Shown in pieces: positions 1 to 11,797 of a DNA stretch of 64,000 bases (positions are counted from its first letter, which is position 1; every line of letters begins with the position of its first letter). Origin of the DNA: Capsicum annuum. Taxonomy: Eukaryota; Streptophyta; Magnoliopsida; Solanales; Solanaceae. The translations under genes and the position numbers were made by a program. Below the pieces are notes generated by a model. That model worked only from the letters and a program-made list of their open reading frames with translations. It ran no database searches and was not told the DNA's origin. The stretch covers positions 98,842,654 to 98,906,653 of the forward strand of contig NC_061120.1 of NCBI RefSeq assembly GCF_002878395.1. The letters are read 5' to 3'.

Positions 1-701
1 TTGAAAAAGAAAATGATTGAATTAGGGTTTGAATGAGGGTTCCTCATATTTATAGAGGCTCAAAAGGGTGGAAAATGACCAAAATACCCTTGCAAAAACT
101 CCCTTGAATTGCTGAAAAAATATACTTGACGCCATCCGTGACAGGCCTTTAGGTTCGTGATAGGCCGTCATGAATGGTCATCACAAAAGGGATCCAAATT
201 CTTGATTTTCTGCCCAGGGCTGACGACGTCATCAGAAATGTTGTCAGAATGTGACGAAGTCATCAAAAAGGGCGTCAGAAATGTGATAGCCCGTGAGAAA
301 CGTCATCACCATTTTCCAGCTTGACATGCTGGAGTAAAATGGGCATAACTCTTTGCTCCGATATCGAATTTAGGCAAAATTAGCATTGTTGGAAAGCTAA
401 TTCAAAGATATTTCATTATATATATAGAAAGCCACCCATTTCTTAAGATACAACGAATTATGGGCGATTGAAGTTGACCCAAATTTTGACGATCACTAAA
501 ACTTGAACGATAGAAAAATTTTCAACTCGTTCATGAGTTAGGGGAACTCTATGATCATAATTCATGCTCAAATATATTCCCACATAATTTCAAAGTATTT
601 AATACTTGGGAGGATATTTCTTAAATATTTTTACTCGGATTTTTGCTTTACCAAATATGCTCTAAGGGTTAGACTGGAAGAGGATTTTGCGGGGCATTAC
701 A
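1..701 (-). repeat. Partial LTR of an unidentified gypsy-type element
   Basis: The right end reads ...gcggggcattaca, which on the minus strand is an LTR start (TGTAATGCCCC). Immediately after it the gag frame of the surrounding plus-strand element E6 resumes, so this is an insertion whose left end lies outside the window. No coding sequence is visible. Positions 125-310 are dense in TGACG/CGTCA motifs. Whether it is a solo LTR or part of a full element cannot be seen here. Confidence 0.6.
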
Positions 702-1955
702 TTCAAACTAATTTGGTCTTTTATGTGGGAGGAGGAGTTAGAATATGATGGGGGAAAGGAAAAATAAGAAGTTCAAATATTCAGAGAAGGTTAGGGTCAT
801 CACAATAATGATAGTCATGAGAGACAATGAACTATAGGAGAGAGTTAGGGAAAATCTGGTTCTTATCCATCAGCTAGAGCCTCTTATCCTAGGCCATTTG
901 GTGAATGTCAATTTCAAAATAGTAGTGGTCCTAGGGCATGAGGTGCCTAATACAAGTATAATGGGGCCCAATTAGTTCCACCTTATCCTCCTTGCAGATT
1001 CTGTGGCCAGTTACATCGCAGGTTTTGTTGTGAGGGGAAGAATCAATGCTTCAGTTGTGGTCAGACTGGTCATATACAAAAAAATTGTCCTTCTAGAGTT
1101 ACTTCTAGGTCTAATAGGGTTCTCGTTGCCTCTTCATTGGCTCCTACACAAAGGGTTCCACTTTTGGCTCTGGCACTGGTCGGAATTGCCTTTATGCTCT
1201 CACAACTCATCATGAGTCTAAAGCATATCCTGATGTTGTCCTTGGTATGTCAAAACTTTTTAATCCTGAGGTGTACATTTTCTTAATCTGAGGTCCACTT
1301 ATTCTAATATGACCCTATTTATGGCTGTGCATTTTGGTTTTAATCTTGAGTTTATTTTAGAACCTTTTCTATTTCTACCATGGTAGGAGACTCTATGGTT
1401 GTCAGAAGAGTCTATGAGGAGTGTGTGGTCTCTGTTGGTAGTAGAGAAACTCTGATAGACTTGATAGACTTAGACATAGTTGACTTTGATGTCATTTTGG
1501 AAATAGAGTGGTTGCATTCGTGATATGCTTCTTTATACTATCGAACCCTTGATATCATGTTTAATTTTCCCTAATGAGCCAAGTGTTAAATAGGAGGGAG
1601 GTTCCCTTGTGCCTAAGAGGAGGCCAACAACATATCTTTGAGCTTGAAAACTGATTTCTAAGGGGGGGTCTATATAAATTGGTCTGGGTTAAAGATTCTA
1701 ACTAGGAGGGTCCTTTCTTATGATCCATTCCTTTGGTTAGTGCATTTCCTGAGGCTCTTCCTGATGATCTTTCTAGTGCCCCTCCTGATAGAGAAATTTG
1801 TTTTTGGATTGATCTTCTTCCGAACACCCACCCTATTTCTGTTCCCCCTCTATAGAATAGATTCTTGATAAGGGTTTTATCTACCCTAGTATTTCTCCAT
1901 GGGGTGCTCTTATGTTTTTATGAGTAAGGATGGTGGGCTTCTTCAGATGCGTATA
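702..1955 (+). pseudogene. E6 gag C-terminus, protease and RT N-terminus remnant
   Basis: This is the end of Gag followed by the start of Pol. A CCHC nucleic-acid-binding knuckle is intact at 1047-1088 and a second cysteine pair precedes it (CRFCGQLH). The retropepsin region follows. Its catalytic turn, normally DPGST, is broken by stops near 1290-1310, but the downstream helix is clear at about 1455-1520 (LIDLDIVDFDVIL). Then come the PR-RT linker, PEALPDDLSSAPPDREI near 1745-1800, and the RT start with GFIYPSISPWGAL near 1870-1910. The match stops abruptly near residue LRM of RT (about 1956). At least five frameshifts or stops rule out function. The upstream capsid part of gag is missing, as it is in E4. 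Confidence 0.75.
1047..1088 (+). other. Intact CCHC zinc knuckle of E6 gag
   Basis: The codons read CFSCGQTGHIQKNC, a perfect C-X2-C-X4-H-X4-C knuckle, which binds retroelement RNA in Gag proteins. The equivalent site in E4 has lost both leading cysteines. Confidence 0.9.
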
Positions 1956-3097
1956 GGCTTTTGGTAATGGGATAAGAAATTTATAGTGATCTCTCTCTCT
2001 GTTGGGTAGACTAGTGTGTTTTATAGTTGTTTCATGGGTAATTCATGATCATTGTTAGACGCTAAGTTTTGGATTATGATACTAATTATGGTGAAAGGAA
2101 TATTAACACAAGTATAGTGATGCAAGGTTTGTGGGGATAAATTTGTTAGGTGATATTATATGAGAGAGCTTGGTTGATGACCTATGAACCAGTGGATTAT
2201 GTAATTATGATATAGGCATGATGCCTACGTGTTAGAGTAGAAATGGTGGCTAAATTATTAGATGGATAATATTCTTGGGTTGCAAGAGTAAAGTATACTC
2301 GGTTTTGAGATAAGGGTGTCATATATGCCTAGCTTATATCCTTACAATTTCTTAGCATGGGAAAGTCTAGGGAGTTGGTACATGGTGTTATGTAGAGCCA
2401 AAATTGAGAAAAAGTAGATCTCTTAAGTGCACTCTTGGCATATGTTTAAAACCTGCCAAGATATGGGGATATAATATTAGAGGATCAATATTGGTGTTCT
2501 AAGGAGTTAAAAATGGAGTGTTGAGTGTTTAGAAGCATAGATGTCCATACCCCAAATTAGTAGCTGCAAGGCAATAATTTTAGAGGTTACTAGAACTTTG
2601 GTGGGGTAGACCGTACAACGGGTATAGTAAAGGGTAGGCTTGAACGTTGTGAATAATAGATATACCAACCGTTGTGTTAGGTAGTTAGAAATCTTAGTGA
2701 GAGAAATGTATAGAAAGACTCAGGCTCTCGTAGTGATGAGTTTGTGGGAAATTATAATGTTGAATTTGTGAGGCGTGGTTTCTATAGTTGATTTCGTTGG
2801 TTGAGGACTGAAGGTGGAGTTTTACTAGAGATCCCTTGGGAAAAACATAAGGTGGAAGGAGCCATCTGGAAAGTAGAGGAGAACATGAGGTCTATGTATT
2901 CGTTCCTATCTCAATTCTAGAAATTCATGTTTGAGGTATGTGTTGCTCTAAATATTCTTATTTTTTGTATTTGTAGAAGGAAAGATTGATTTCCTTGCAT
3001 CTTTGTTTTCAAACTTAGTTAAAGGTTAGAATAAAGGCATTTGGAGTTCAATCGTGCTTGTATCTCCCTATTCTATCATTTGAGGATGAATGATCCT
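1956..3097 (+). other. E6 spacer replacing RT-RNaseH-integrase, with a pol tail
   Basis: About 1.14 kb with no domain that I recognise over its first ~850 bp. At about 2815-2925 a short frame reads EIPWEKHKVEGAIWKVEE, which matches the extreme C-terminus that follows the integrase in this gypsy group. So the middle of pol was lost while its last codons were kept. E4 has a collinear spacer of the same length (31615-32755). Confidence 0.65.
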
Positions 3098-3108
3098 AAG
3101 GGGGGAGA
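3098..3108 (+). other. E6 polypurine tract
   Basis: AAGGGGGGAGA lies directly before the 3' LTR start (TGAAACACCCCC at 3110). This is the expected place for the plus-strand DNA primer. Confidence 0.8.
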
Positions 3109-3109
3109 C

Positions 3110-3375
3110 TGAAACACCCCCAAGCTTTGGCCCTTATAAATATTTTGAGTTTTGAGCCTTGTGTTGATCATATGCTCACGATACTAGTCGTATAGTGTGG
3201 GTACGAGTCTAGATACCCTAGTTGTATATTGGTAGTGTGATGTTGGCCAAGTTTTGTCCTTGGTATGAGAAGACACCATACGAGTCGTATGTTGATATTA
3301 TCAGTGAATTGAGCTCAAATCGTATGTTATTCAATGTCTAGCCTTTGATGTTCTGCTCAAATCGTATGTCGCCCA
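3110..3375 (+). repeat. E6 3' LTR, truncated
   Basis: It starts TGAAACACCCCCAAGC and matches the start of the E4 3' LTR (32767) for about 245 bp, including two ACGAGTCGTAT motifs. Similarity stops near 3355-3375, where E7 gag sequence on the other strand takes over. A 15-bp stretch (gctcaaatcgtatgt) is repeated at 3313 and 3355. Confidence 0.75.
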
Positions 3376-3574
3376 GTGATTTCCATGACTTGTTTAGGCT
3401 TTTCAGTATCACTTGGCAACCCACCTTGAGGACTGGTGTTCTGTGCTGCTGCTATTTAACCTACCTGCAACTCCAAGGTCCTTATAGCAGCTTGCTGGCT
3501 TTTTATATCTGCTACCAATTATGCTTGAGTAGCTAAGATTGGTTTCATCATGTCTTACAGATTGCTATTTATGG

Positions 3575-4600
3575 CCTGATTTGCTTGAGCTTGTGGTTCC
3601 TGAAACTGCTGCTGCTGGGCATTCCATTGCTGATTTAGTGGCTGAGTGTGCCACTTTATGTTATAGGTGTTCCCATAGCTAGTCGTCTAACATTGCCCAC
3701 AAACATCACGGACTAAGGATTTGCAACAAACATATCTGCATAATGAACACTATTTCCACACACTACACACCAAGTGCTTGTTTGGTAAGTTACATTCACT
3801 GCGGCTGCATGGGGTGTAGCACCCAATTTCACATTGCTGAGCTGAGTCGCTAAGTAATTTTGTAATGCAAAAATTGGAGAAGATATTGTGGTAATATGAT
3901 CCACCTCCAAAACACCAACAACCTTCTTTGTAGCATTCCTTGAGTTTGAATGCCACTCGGGATTACCTTGTGCAATTAGGTTCAACAAAGTATAAAACTC
4001 ATCATACATCAGCTCTAGAGCTTGACTACCCACAACTGAATCTAATAGAAGTTTTGTGTTATGGTCAAGTGCCTCAACAAAAGTGTGAGATAATACCTCA
4101 TTAGACTGCTGATGTTGTGGATAGTCTCGAAAAAGAGCCTTGAAACACTCCCAAGCTTAATATAAATTTTGTTGTCTGGCTTCTGTTTGAAGCACATAAT
4201 CTCACTGCAAAGTCTCTCAGTTTTGCCAAACAGGAAAAATCAGATGAGGAATCTCTGAGCTAAGTTGTCCCAAGTAGTGATTGTTTTCTCCGGCTCAGCA
4301 TACAACCACTTTGTTTCTTCTTCCAACAGTGAAAAGGGGAATAGTGTCAGCCTCACATAGTCTGTTAACATACCTATAGGGATGAATGTGTCACTGATCA
4401 CCAAGAATTTTCGTAGGTGGACTTTTGGATCTTCATGTGAAAGCCCTGTAAACTGTCTAGTCTTGATATGAAGCTGCACCATATTCTGCTTCAGATCAAA
4501 GTTACCTCCAGCAGCCGGTTTCTAAAAAGGGGAGGTCAAATTTGTTGGAAGTGGGATCACCACTTCTCAAATTGTCTTACGAGCTGCTCGATCTTCAGCC
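3575..4600 (-). pseudogene. E7 gag remnant (Tat/Athila type)
   Basis: The conserved gag core is at 4482-4240: FTGLSHEDPKVHLRKFL, then LRLTLFPFS-type and ITTWDNLAQRFL motifs, the signature of the plant Retrotrans_gag family (PF03732). A second block at 4033-3713 carries AQGNPEWHSNSRNATKKV and a damaged zinc knuckle, WCVVCGNSVHYADMFVANP, in which the His and last Cys spacing is degraded. A glutamine-rich C-terminus follows near 3640-3600. The blocks lie in different frames with stops between them. Gag would form the virus-like particle; this copy is dead. Confidence 0.75.
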
Positions 4601-4840
4601 ATGAGAGAAGAATTGTCTTGGTCTTCTTCAATTTCTGGAATACGGGGGATAAGGATTGCTTCTTTCCTTCATTGATAAAAGTGTTGCTCGGGTTCGGGGC
4701 TTGGTTCAACCAATTCCTGATCCCTTGCCATCTTACTACTTTGAAAACCTATTTTCTGTAAATACAACACCAAGACCAAGCGTAAATCATCAAAGAAATC
4801 TAAAAAGTAAAACTAGAAACAAAACGGTTGCCAAATTAGA

Positions 4841-4864
4841 AGTCCCCGACAACGGTGCCAAAAA
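4841..4864 (-). other. E7 primer-binding site, tRNA-Asp type
   Basis: On the minus strand this reads TTTTGGCACCGTTGTCGGGG. It is close to the TGGCGCCGTTGCCGGGGAC primer site used with tRNA-Asp by many Tat/Athila elements, and it sits two bases inside the LTR end at 4867. Confidence 0.8.
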
Positions 4865-4866
4865 CT

Positions 4867-6539
4867 TGACAGTTCCCAAGTGCACACGCAAGTGTACGTG
4901 GTCTACCAAGTAATATTGTGGCCTTAGAAAAAGCTGAATATCGATCCCACAGGTACTTTTTCTAACAACTATTCAATTCTAGTTCACTATTCAGATTAAT
5001 CTAGTACAAGTGTAACGACAAGAGAGTTTGAAAGTTTGTAAACCAAAGTAAAGTAAAAAGTGCGTATAATAAAAGACTAAAGGCAATCAATAAAGTAAAT
5101 CCCAGGTTTAAAGTACTTTGAACAATTGTACTACTCTATTGAACTTCATTCATAAAATCACTTTTCTTGGTTGTTGATTCATAGGGATTACCGTATGATC
5201 ATGGTCTCCTGGCCTCTAATCGTCTACCCAACTTGGACATTACAACTACATCATTGAGCGGGGATGTAATAATCCAATTAAGTGCTTAAAGCTATCCTCT
5301 TACATGTGAACCAAGCAAGGCTTCTAGGTACATCTTTATCCTAGATGCTAATTAAAATTACTTTTTTTATAAAATAATAAGAACCTTATTTTGTTTATCC
5401 CCACGTTCTTTCCTTCTATTCCACAAACCGAGATTACAATGTCGACAATAAGTTTATTCTAACGGTCATGAATCCTTAAAATAGTTAGAAAAAGGTTAAA
5501 AAAATAATATAATATGATAAGTAAATCAAACAAAATCAATTCAAAATAATAGTGGTCATATTCTTGGATTTAACCCCGGAAAGAGGGCATTTAGCCACTA
5601 ATCAACATAATTATGATCCAAATTATAGAATACATAAAAATATCTATTAAAGAATAAAAACCCTAAATAAAGTGTGTAGAAGCCTCTTACAATGCTTCAA
5701 GGCTTCAAAAAAGTAAAGCACAAAGTGTTTTAAAGTGTGTATTTATAACAGATGGAAGACTAGGGCGTGTAGGAAAGGGGCGTGTCACGGGCTATTGTGC
5801 ACCGGACTAGCAGGTACGCCACGAGCTGTTGAGCACCACTCCAATGTATCCTACATGGGATATATAGTACCTATCTGAGTCATGAATTGCAGGCGTTATA
5901 GTGCTGCTATGGCTGTGGAGTTGCGGGCATATCGCACACACACACTGGAATTGGCCAATTTCTCCAATATTTGTCTAAGTGTTCTACTGCTTCTCCTCTT
6001 GCCTTGTGGTGATATTTTTCCTTGGTTTTAAGCTTGTATATAATCAAAATATCATCCAAATAAAGTCATTAAGAATCCTACATTATAAAATAACACACAT
6101 TAGAGTTCAACACAACACATCCTCAATAATAGTGAATTAGAAACTCAATCTAAGCACTAGTCTCATTCACTTAACGCTTTAATGAATTGTTAACTCTTGG
6201 CTCATTTTAATAGAATATTACACACTCTATAAAATTTGTTATACATATATTTACATATTCACAACATAAGTAATTCATTCAACACACTAGAATCCATCGA
6301 GATCAACTAGAAGGATACCTAGCTCAAGCTAGTAACACTAATTTTCTCGTCTAGACTCTAAATGATCGTTTTGAACCCAAACATATTTGAAAACACTTTT
6401 AAACATTGTAATCACATCCTTGAACACTTAAATTCTTATTTATATCATCACCAACACATAAAGAACATGAATTATCCTCAAAACAAGGCTAAATAGGCTA
6501 GGATACTAACACTAAAATGCATAAATACACCCAACATCA
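4867..6539 (-). repeat. E7 5' LTR
   Basis: About 1673 bp with TG...CA ends (tgacagttcc...cccaacatca). It is homologous end to end with 20314-21999 and 24806-26490. Shared landmarks include the block around 5240-5320 (tacatcattgagcggggatg) and the terminal block near 6480-6539. It carries no coding content. Confidence 0.85.
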
Positions 6540-6896
6540 AGTGTCAAAAGATTGCTACTCTTTTAAAGGAAACAACACACTATTATTTCATACTACTCAC
6601 TGTGATAATACTCCCACACTATTTTCTCACAGTCTATATAATATCTACGGATTACTCTCTCTTCTCTCAATTGCTCTCTTTATTTTGATGTACTTTAAAA
6701 TGTATTAGAACTCATCTATTTATAAAAGACTTGCCAAGCTTTAAAAAATCAAATTACTTGTTACCACACTATGTTGCACCACCAATTTGGAAATCATGTT
6801 GCAACATATATTTTTATATCCATGTCACCACATTAAGCATGTTGCAGCACTAATTTTCTTTTGTATGTTCTTTTTTTGATTATTTTGGATTCCACA
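6540..6896 (-). repeat. copia1 3' LTR, truncated by E7
   Basis: Matches 53048-53398 of the 5' LTR over about 350 bp, ending ggattccaca. The outer ~145 bp are missing because the E7 LTR ends at 6539. Confidence 0.75.
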
Positions 6897-7228
6897 AATA
6901 TCTTCCTTAATTTTGATTTTTTATTCATCATTCCAAGACATGATCTCAATCTCCAAAAGTCTTCACACCTGAGAGGCTTTGTGCAAATATCTGCAACTTG
7001 TTCATGGGATTTCACATACTTGAGTTCTACCTTTCTATAATCATTCTTTTTTGCCCTGTATACCCATTTAACTCTAATTGCTTGATGATCTTTAGGAAGT
7101 TTTAATAACTTCCAAGTGTTGTTCTTCTCTCTCGACTGGATTTCTTCTTTTATGGAATGTATCCACCGGTTTTTTGTAACACCTTCATCAAAATTCATTA
7201 GTTCACTATCAACAAAGAGACAACACAA
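6897..7228 (-). pseudogene. copia1 RT-RNase H remnant with internal deletion
   Basis: One continuous frame starts like the RT N-terminus (WIHSIKEEIQSREKNNTW, then IRVKWVYRAKKN). With no stop it then jumps to the end of RNase H (VELKYVKSHEQVADICTKPL). Roughly the whole catalytic RT core, including the YVDD site, and most of RNase H are absent. The fusion lies at residues AKKN/DYRK. The frame ends shortly before the 3' LTR, as in copia elements. It cannot be catalytically active. Confidence 0.8.
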
Positions 7229-8523
7229 AAATTAAAATTAGTAACTTCTTCTATGTAATCATAGAGCCTCGGATGCTCCTCATCCTCTGTGATATTTCAC
7301 TTGAACTTTGATCTTGAGAAGAAGAAAATGCAATATTTATCGATGAAGGAGGTAAGGTTGCAACCTGTGCGGATAACATGGTATCCTACTTTTCTTCATT
7401 TCCAAAGTATGGAATAAAATCATATGTTCTTTCTTCCTGGGCCTCCCAATTCCATGAAGCTTCTTCATCAAATTCAACATCACGATTAACCACCACTTTT
7501 TTGTTGCTTGGATTGTATAACTTGTAGCTTTTTGAACTAGTATCATAGCCAATGAACACATACTTGACACTTCGATCATAAAGTTTAGCTCTCCTTGATG
7601 TGGAACATAAGAATAGGCTATGCTCTCAAAGATTCTCAACTACTTGACACTTCGATTTATTTTGCTCCATGCTTTTTGAGGTGTTTGATTTCTCATATTT
7701 CTTGTTGAAGATATATTGCTTAAATAAACTGCACAAGAGACAGCCTCGGCCCAAAATTCTTTTGACATTTTTTTAGCTTTTAACATACCTCTTTTCATAT
7801 TTGGAATTATTCTACTTTTTTATTCAATATCTATATTTTGTTGGAGCGAGTAAGGTACCGTTAGAGGGTGATGAATAACATGAGACTGACAAAAGTCATT
7901 AAAATTTTTTGAATTGAATTCGCCTCCTCTTTCAGAACTTAAGGCTTTTTCATCATAACTTCTCTCTTTTTCTACAAGTCCATTGAATTTTGTAAAAATA
8001 ACAAAAACTTTTGATTTTTGCTTCTAGAAATATACCCAAATCTTTCTACTGAAATCATCAATAAAGAGTATGAAGTATTTAATTTTATCAAAATAAAGTC
8101 GATCAATTGGACCACACACATCGGTGTGAATAAGATAAAGTGGATTAGTTTCTCTTGATATTGTTTCATTTGGAAAACTCCTCCTTGTATGTTTTCCAAG
8201 AAGACAAGTTCTAAACAACTAATTGGGATGATTGATTGTCAACCATGTTCTTGTCTCCCGTTGATTTGAGAGCTTTAAAATTCAAATACCCAAATAGTAT
8301 GTGCCAACACTATGACTCATATTGTACGTTAGCTTTTAAATACTTTGCATGAATGGTTTTAAGATTCAAGGATACAATCTAGTTTTTGCCATATGCACTT
8401 TGGTGATTAAACTCTTACTTGAATTTCTAAGCCAAAGATGCATATTTTTCATATGAATATCATATCTTTTTACAAGAAGTTGGCCCAAACTCAAATTATT
8501 ACTTTTTAATTTTGGCACATAGT
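7229..8523 (-). pseudogene. copia1 integrase remnant
   Basis: From the right: SNNLSLGQLL (end of the protease/pre-integrase linker), then CLLGKHTRRSFP and LIHTDVCGPI with the first catalytic Asp (about 8130-8100), then FILFIDDFSRKIWVYF. Across a frameshift comes ERGGEFNSKNFNDFCQSH near 7940-7890, where the second catalytic Asp (DRGGEF) has become Glu. EFWAEAVSCAVYL follows near 7770-7730 and FESIAYSYVPHQG near 7630-7585. The order is that of copia integrase; frameshifts occur at least near 8040 and 7830. Confidence 0.8.
8519..8523. other. Left target-site duplication of E0 (ATAGT)
   Basis: The five bases before the E0 LTR are ATAGT, identical to 51672-51676 just after the other LTR, 43 kb away. 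Confidence 0.9.
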
Positions 8524-10760
8524 TGTCACGAGCCGAACCAGGGCCCTAGTAGTGACGGGTATCTCAAGTTCACCAAGTATCGGAGACCGCCCCCATTAAC
8601 CCAACCAACCGGAATACAATACATCTAGCAGTAGATGAATTTTGAACATATAACAAGATAGAGCCAAGTTTCAAAACATATAACAAGGTTGAACTGAGTT
8701 TCGAACATATAACTTGTTTGATAAATCAATTGAATAGGATCTAAGAATTCACAATACGACATCCACCCACATAAAATCCAAAAAGCCTCTAAGAAACCAA
8801 ACATCAACCAAAGTCGGGACATGCTCCCGACCTTAGCCAAAAAAGGAATTAAAAGATAGTCTAAGATATAAATAAAGACACAACCATGATATGAGGGTCT
8901 TTCAGAGAAAGGAAGCTCACCACCTCAAAGATGACTGTGCTAAATCCAGAAATCTCCTATCAGTAAACAGAATTATCTCTAAACCCTGCATTGCATATGG
9001 ATACAACATTCTAGGATGGCTAACAGAGTACACACTAGCATGTTACTCAGGGAAGGGATAAAATAATGCCATGAATTTTCAGTCCAACATTATTTAAAAC
9101 AATATGCACACAATCATATATATATATATATATAAACATTCCGAGATAGGAAACAAGGTTTAGCATGAGATTTAAAACATTAACATGGACCGTGTAGCTC
9201 AAACCGTCCTAATGGGCATCCATGGGCTATATGGATTCAACTCTCCCTATTGAAAGGGCCTTAGTGCGTGTTTGCCGCACAAACCAGAGATATCCAAGGA
9301 AGACCAAGAAATGCCCTAACCCTATGTCATTCCTAGATATACACACATACACACACATAAATATATATATATATATATATATATATCAATAGTGTGAACT
9401 GTGCAGATAGTCATGAATACACCCACGCTGAAAAATGTGGTTTCCAGTGTTTTTCCTTCCTGGGACTTATAACTTCACGACACAACCCCTATTAATTCCA
9501 ATTAAAACAAGTTTCACATAACCCATCCATTTAAGTGAGGAATTATCCATTAAGGCATAAACATAGGTATCGTCATACACTTATGCTTGTAAGCTTATAA
9601 TTATGCCATATCAATTTCATCAACTCGAGGGAATTCCACGACCCCCTTAGTTTATTAAATCAAATTGGGGAATGCCACGACCCTCATTATTTATCAAATC
9701 AGCTCGGGGGAATGCCACGATCCCTGATCTTTTAATTTAAAATAAAAAAAATGGCCAACAAGGCCTTCAAAGCCATTCATGTTCAATTATCCATTTTATA
9801 CAATGCCATAATTTCGAAACTAGTTTCAATATACGCGTACTCTAGTTTCAAAGCCAATTATGCAAATGGGTTGAGGGAACAAGATTTCCAAAACCAATTC
9901 CAAACCAAATTCATCAATTTGAGGAAATGCCTCAAAACCCATCCCATTCACCATACCCATGCAACCAAGGGTTTCAAAATACATCAATAAAGTTAACACA
10001 ATTGCATTAAAACAATGAAAATCAAATTCAAGTAACCATCATTCCAAAACCCTCAACCCATATCAAAGTGCACATTTAAATCCATATAAATAACCATGAA
10101 ATAAATGCCTTTATACAAAATAGGTTTAGGGAAAGATATACATTCCTGAGTTACCAAGGAATTTGGAGAAGAAATCACCTTTTGAGCCCTATATGACCAA
10201 TCCTTAGAAAACCCTAGGTGTTCTTGCTTAGGGATTTAAGAGAGATGGGAGTAGTTTATGATGGAGTAATGAAGTGTTATGGGGTCCCTTAGTGCACTTT
10301 AGGCCGTGGGTTTTAATTGGGGAAAGAGGGAAATGACCAAAGTACCCTTAATTAAAATACAAAAAACTATAGCCAGTGACTATGGGTCACCATACGACTC
10401 TTGTGGAGACGTTATGAGTTGTCACCAAGACTCGTGATCTTGGAAGTAACTCAGGGCACCTCTACTATTTGTCATGAGTCACACCCTACGACTCATGACC
10501 AGACCTTAAGAGTCTTAGTCATTAACAAGACAATCTCACTGGTTTTTTCACGAGTCCCACCCTACGAATCGTGACCTCACCTTATGACTCGTTTGGTACT
10601 AATCGTGATCAGGACAGAAACTTAGGGAACCAACACTGGGTTGGCTATGGATGCCACTATATAACTCATATAGAGTTTTCATGACTCATTAATAAAGTCT
10701 TACCCTGGACAGGAAGCACAAAACTTAAAAATTTTAGAGTTAAAAATCTGGGGTGTTACA
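8524..10760 (-). repeat. E0 3' LTR
   Basis: 2237 bp, tgtcacgag...ggtgttaca, homologous end to end with 49453-51671. It holds TA/CA microsatellites (9116-9134, 9339-9386), three spaced copies of a GGGGAATGCCACGA-type unit (9632-9735), and a cluster of tACGACTCgt-like motifs at 10390-10690 in what would be U3. Confidence 0.9.
9339..9386. repeat. (AC)n(AT)n microsatellite in the E0 3' LTR
   Basis: An interrupted AC tract is followed by a 26-bp pure AT run. A shorter AT run lies at 9116-9134. Confidence 0.95.
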
Positions 10761-10776
10761 TTACCTCCCTCTCTAG
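10761..10776 (-). other. E0 polypurine tract
   Basis: On the minus strand CTAGAGAGGGAGGTAA lies directly before the LTR start TGTAACACCCC. Confidence 0.85.
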
Positions 10777-10889
10777 GATTATTCGTCCTTGAATGAGGAG
10801 TCAAGGCATCCATTAGAACAAATGTAAAATAGAAATACAACCATAATTCCTTAAATAAAGTTTAGAAAACAAAAAGAGTAGAAAAATAA

Positions 10890-11797
10890 ATACCTTAAGC
10901 ACGGTTATCTAGTGCGGGGAACAAGAACGGATACTTGGAGTTCATGCCCTCTTTAGCTTCCCAAGTAGCTTCTTCAACCTTTTGGTTCCCCTATAGAACC
11001 TTTATCGAAGCCACATCCTTAGTCCTCAAACAACAGACTTGTTTATCCAAAATCTTCACCGACGCTACCTCATAAGATAAGGAATCTAAAACTAACACGC
11101 TTAATACAAGCAATCAAAGAAGGATCACCCACACACTTCTTCAACATCAAAACATAGAACACCAGCTAAATAGAACCAAAACTTGAAGAAAACTCCAACT
11201 CATAAGCAACATTGCCCACTCTTCTCAAAATCAAATATGGGCCAGTATTATGGGGTGTGAGCTTCCCCTTCTTCCCAAATATTATCACTCCCTCCATGGG
11301 AGATACCTTCAAGAATACCCATTCTCTAATATCTGATCTCTAACTCTAACTCTCTTCACCTCATATCTGCATAGGACTTTTGGCAACTCTGAACAGTTTT
11401 AAGCATATCCCTAACCACATTCACGTTCTCCATAGCTTGGTAAACCTAGTTTGGACCGAGCAATCTAGTCTCAGCAACCTCAATACACCCGATAAGAGAT
11501 CTATACCTGCTACCATAATGAGCTTCAAAAGGAGTTGTACCAATAAAAAAATGATAACTATTGTTGTAAGATAACTCGATGAGAGGCAAATGATCCACCC
11601 AACTACCTCCAAAATAAATCACATAGGCCCTTAACATATCTTTTAAAGTATGAAAAGTCTTCTCCACTTGTCCATTCATCTGAGGGTAGAAATGGTGCTA
11701 AGGTTCACCTTAGTCCCTAAACCTCTTTGAAATAAACACCAAAAAAGATATAAAAACTATGTACCTCTATCCGAAATAATAGAAACTAGAGCATCAT
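10890..11797 (-). pseudogene. E0 integrase C-terminal part
   Basis: Continues the integrase of 45916-46330 after removal of E1. At the break it reads LVSIISDRG, carrying the second catalytic Asp, followed by a stop. The catalytic Glu region is at 11679 onward (MNGQVEKTFHTLKDMLRAY), with the Glu intact. Next come WVDHLPLIELSYNNSYH and TPFEAHYGSRYRS (to about 11500). Then there is a degenerate C-terminal domain with YLILRRVGNVAYE-type and HPVFYVLMLKKCV-type remnants to about 10900. Frameshifts separate the blocks. Confidence 0.75.

Larger units (their letters stand above)
702..3375 (+). mobile_element. E6: pol-deleted Ty3-gypsy element, 3' part
   Basis: Plus-strand gypsy remnant containing the gag C-terminus with a zinc knuckle, a protease, the start of reverse transcriptase, a C-terminal pol tail, a polypurine tract and the first ~250 bp of a 3' LTR. 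It is collinear with E4 (30.4-33.0 kb), including the same jump from early RT to a non-coding spacer. Its 5' part is displaced by the LTR at 1-701 and its 3' LTR is cut off by E7. It is interpreted as a copy of a non-autonomous lineage. Confidence 0.75.
3376..6539 (-). mobile_element. E7: Tat/Athila-like element with gag, PBS and 5' LTR
   Basis: The minus-strand order is LTR (4867-6539), tRNA-Asp type primer site, leader, then gag, cut off where E6 begins. The LTR ends TG...CA and closely matches both LTRs of E3. No protease, RT or integrase is present on this side. The right end of its LTR abuts a truncated copia1 LTR, so it probably inserted there. The left boundary is approximate. Confidence 0.75.

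Noticed and set aside
551..748. Small protein-coding gene (65 codons)
   Set aside because: It crosses the LTR/gag boundary at 701, so the frame is accidental.
6517..6708. Small plus-strand frame
   Set aside because: It spans the E7/copia1 LTR junction at 6539 and has no coding signature.
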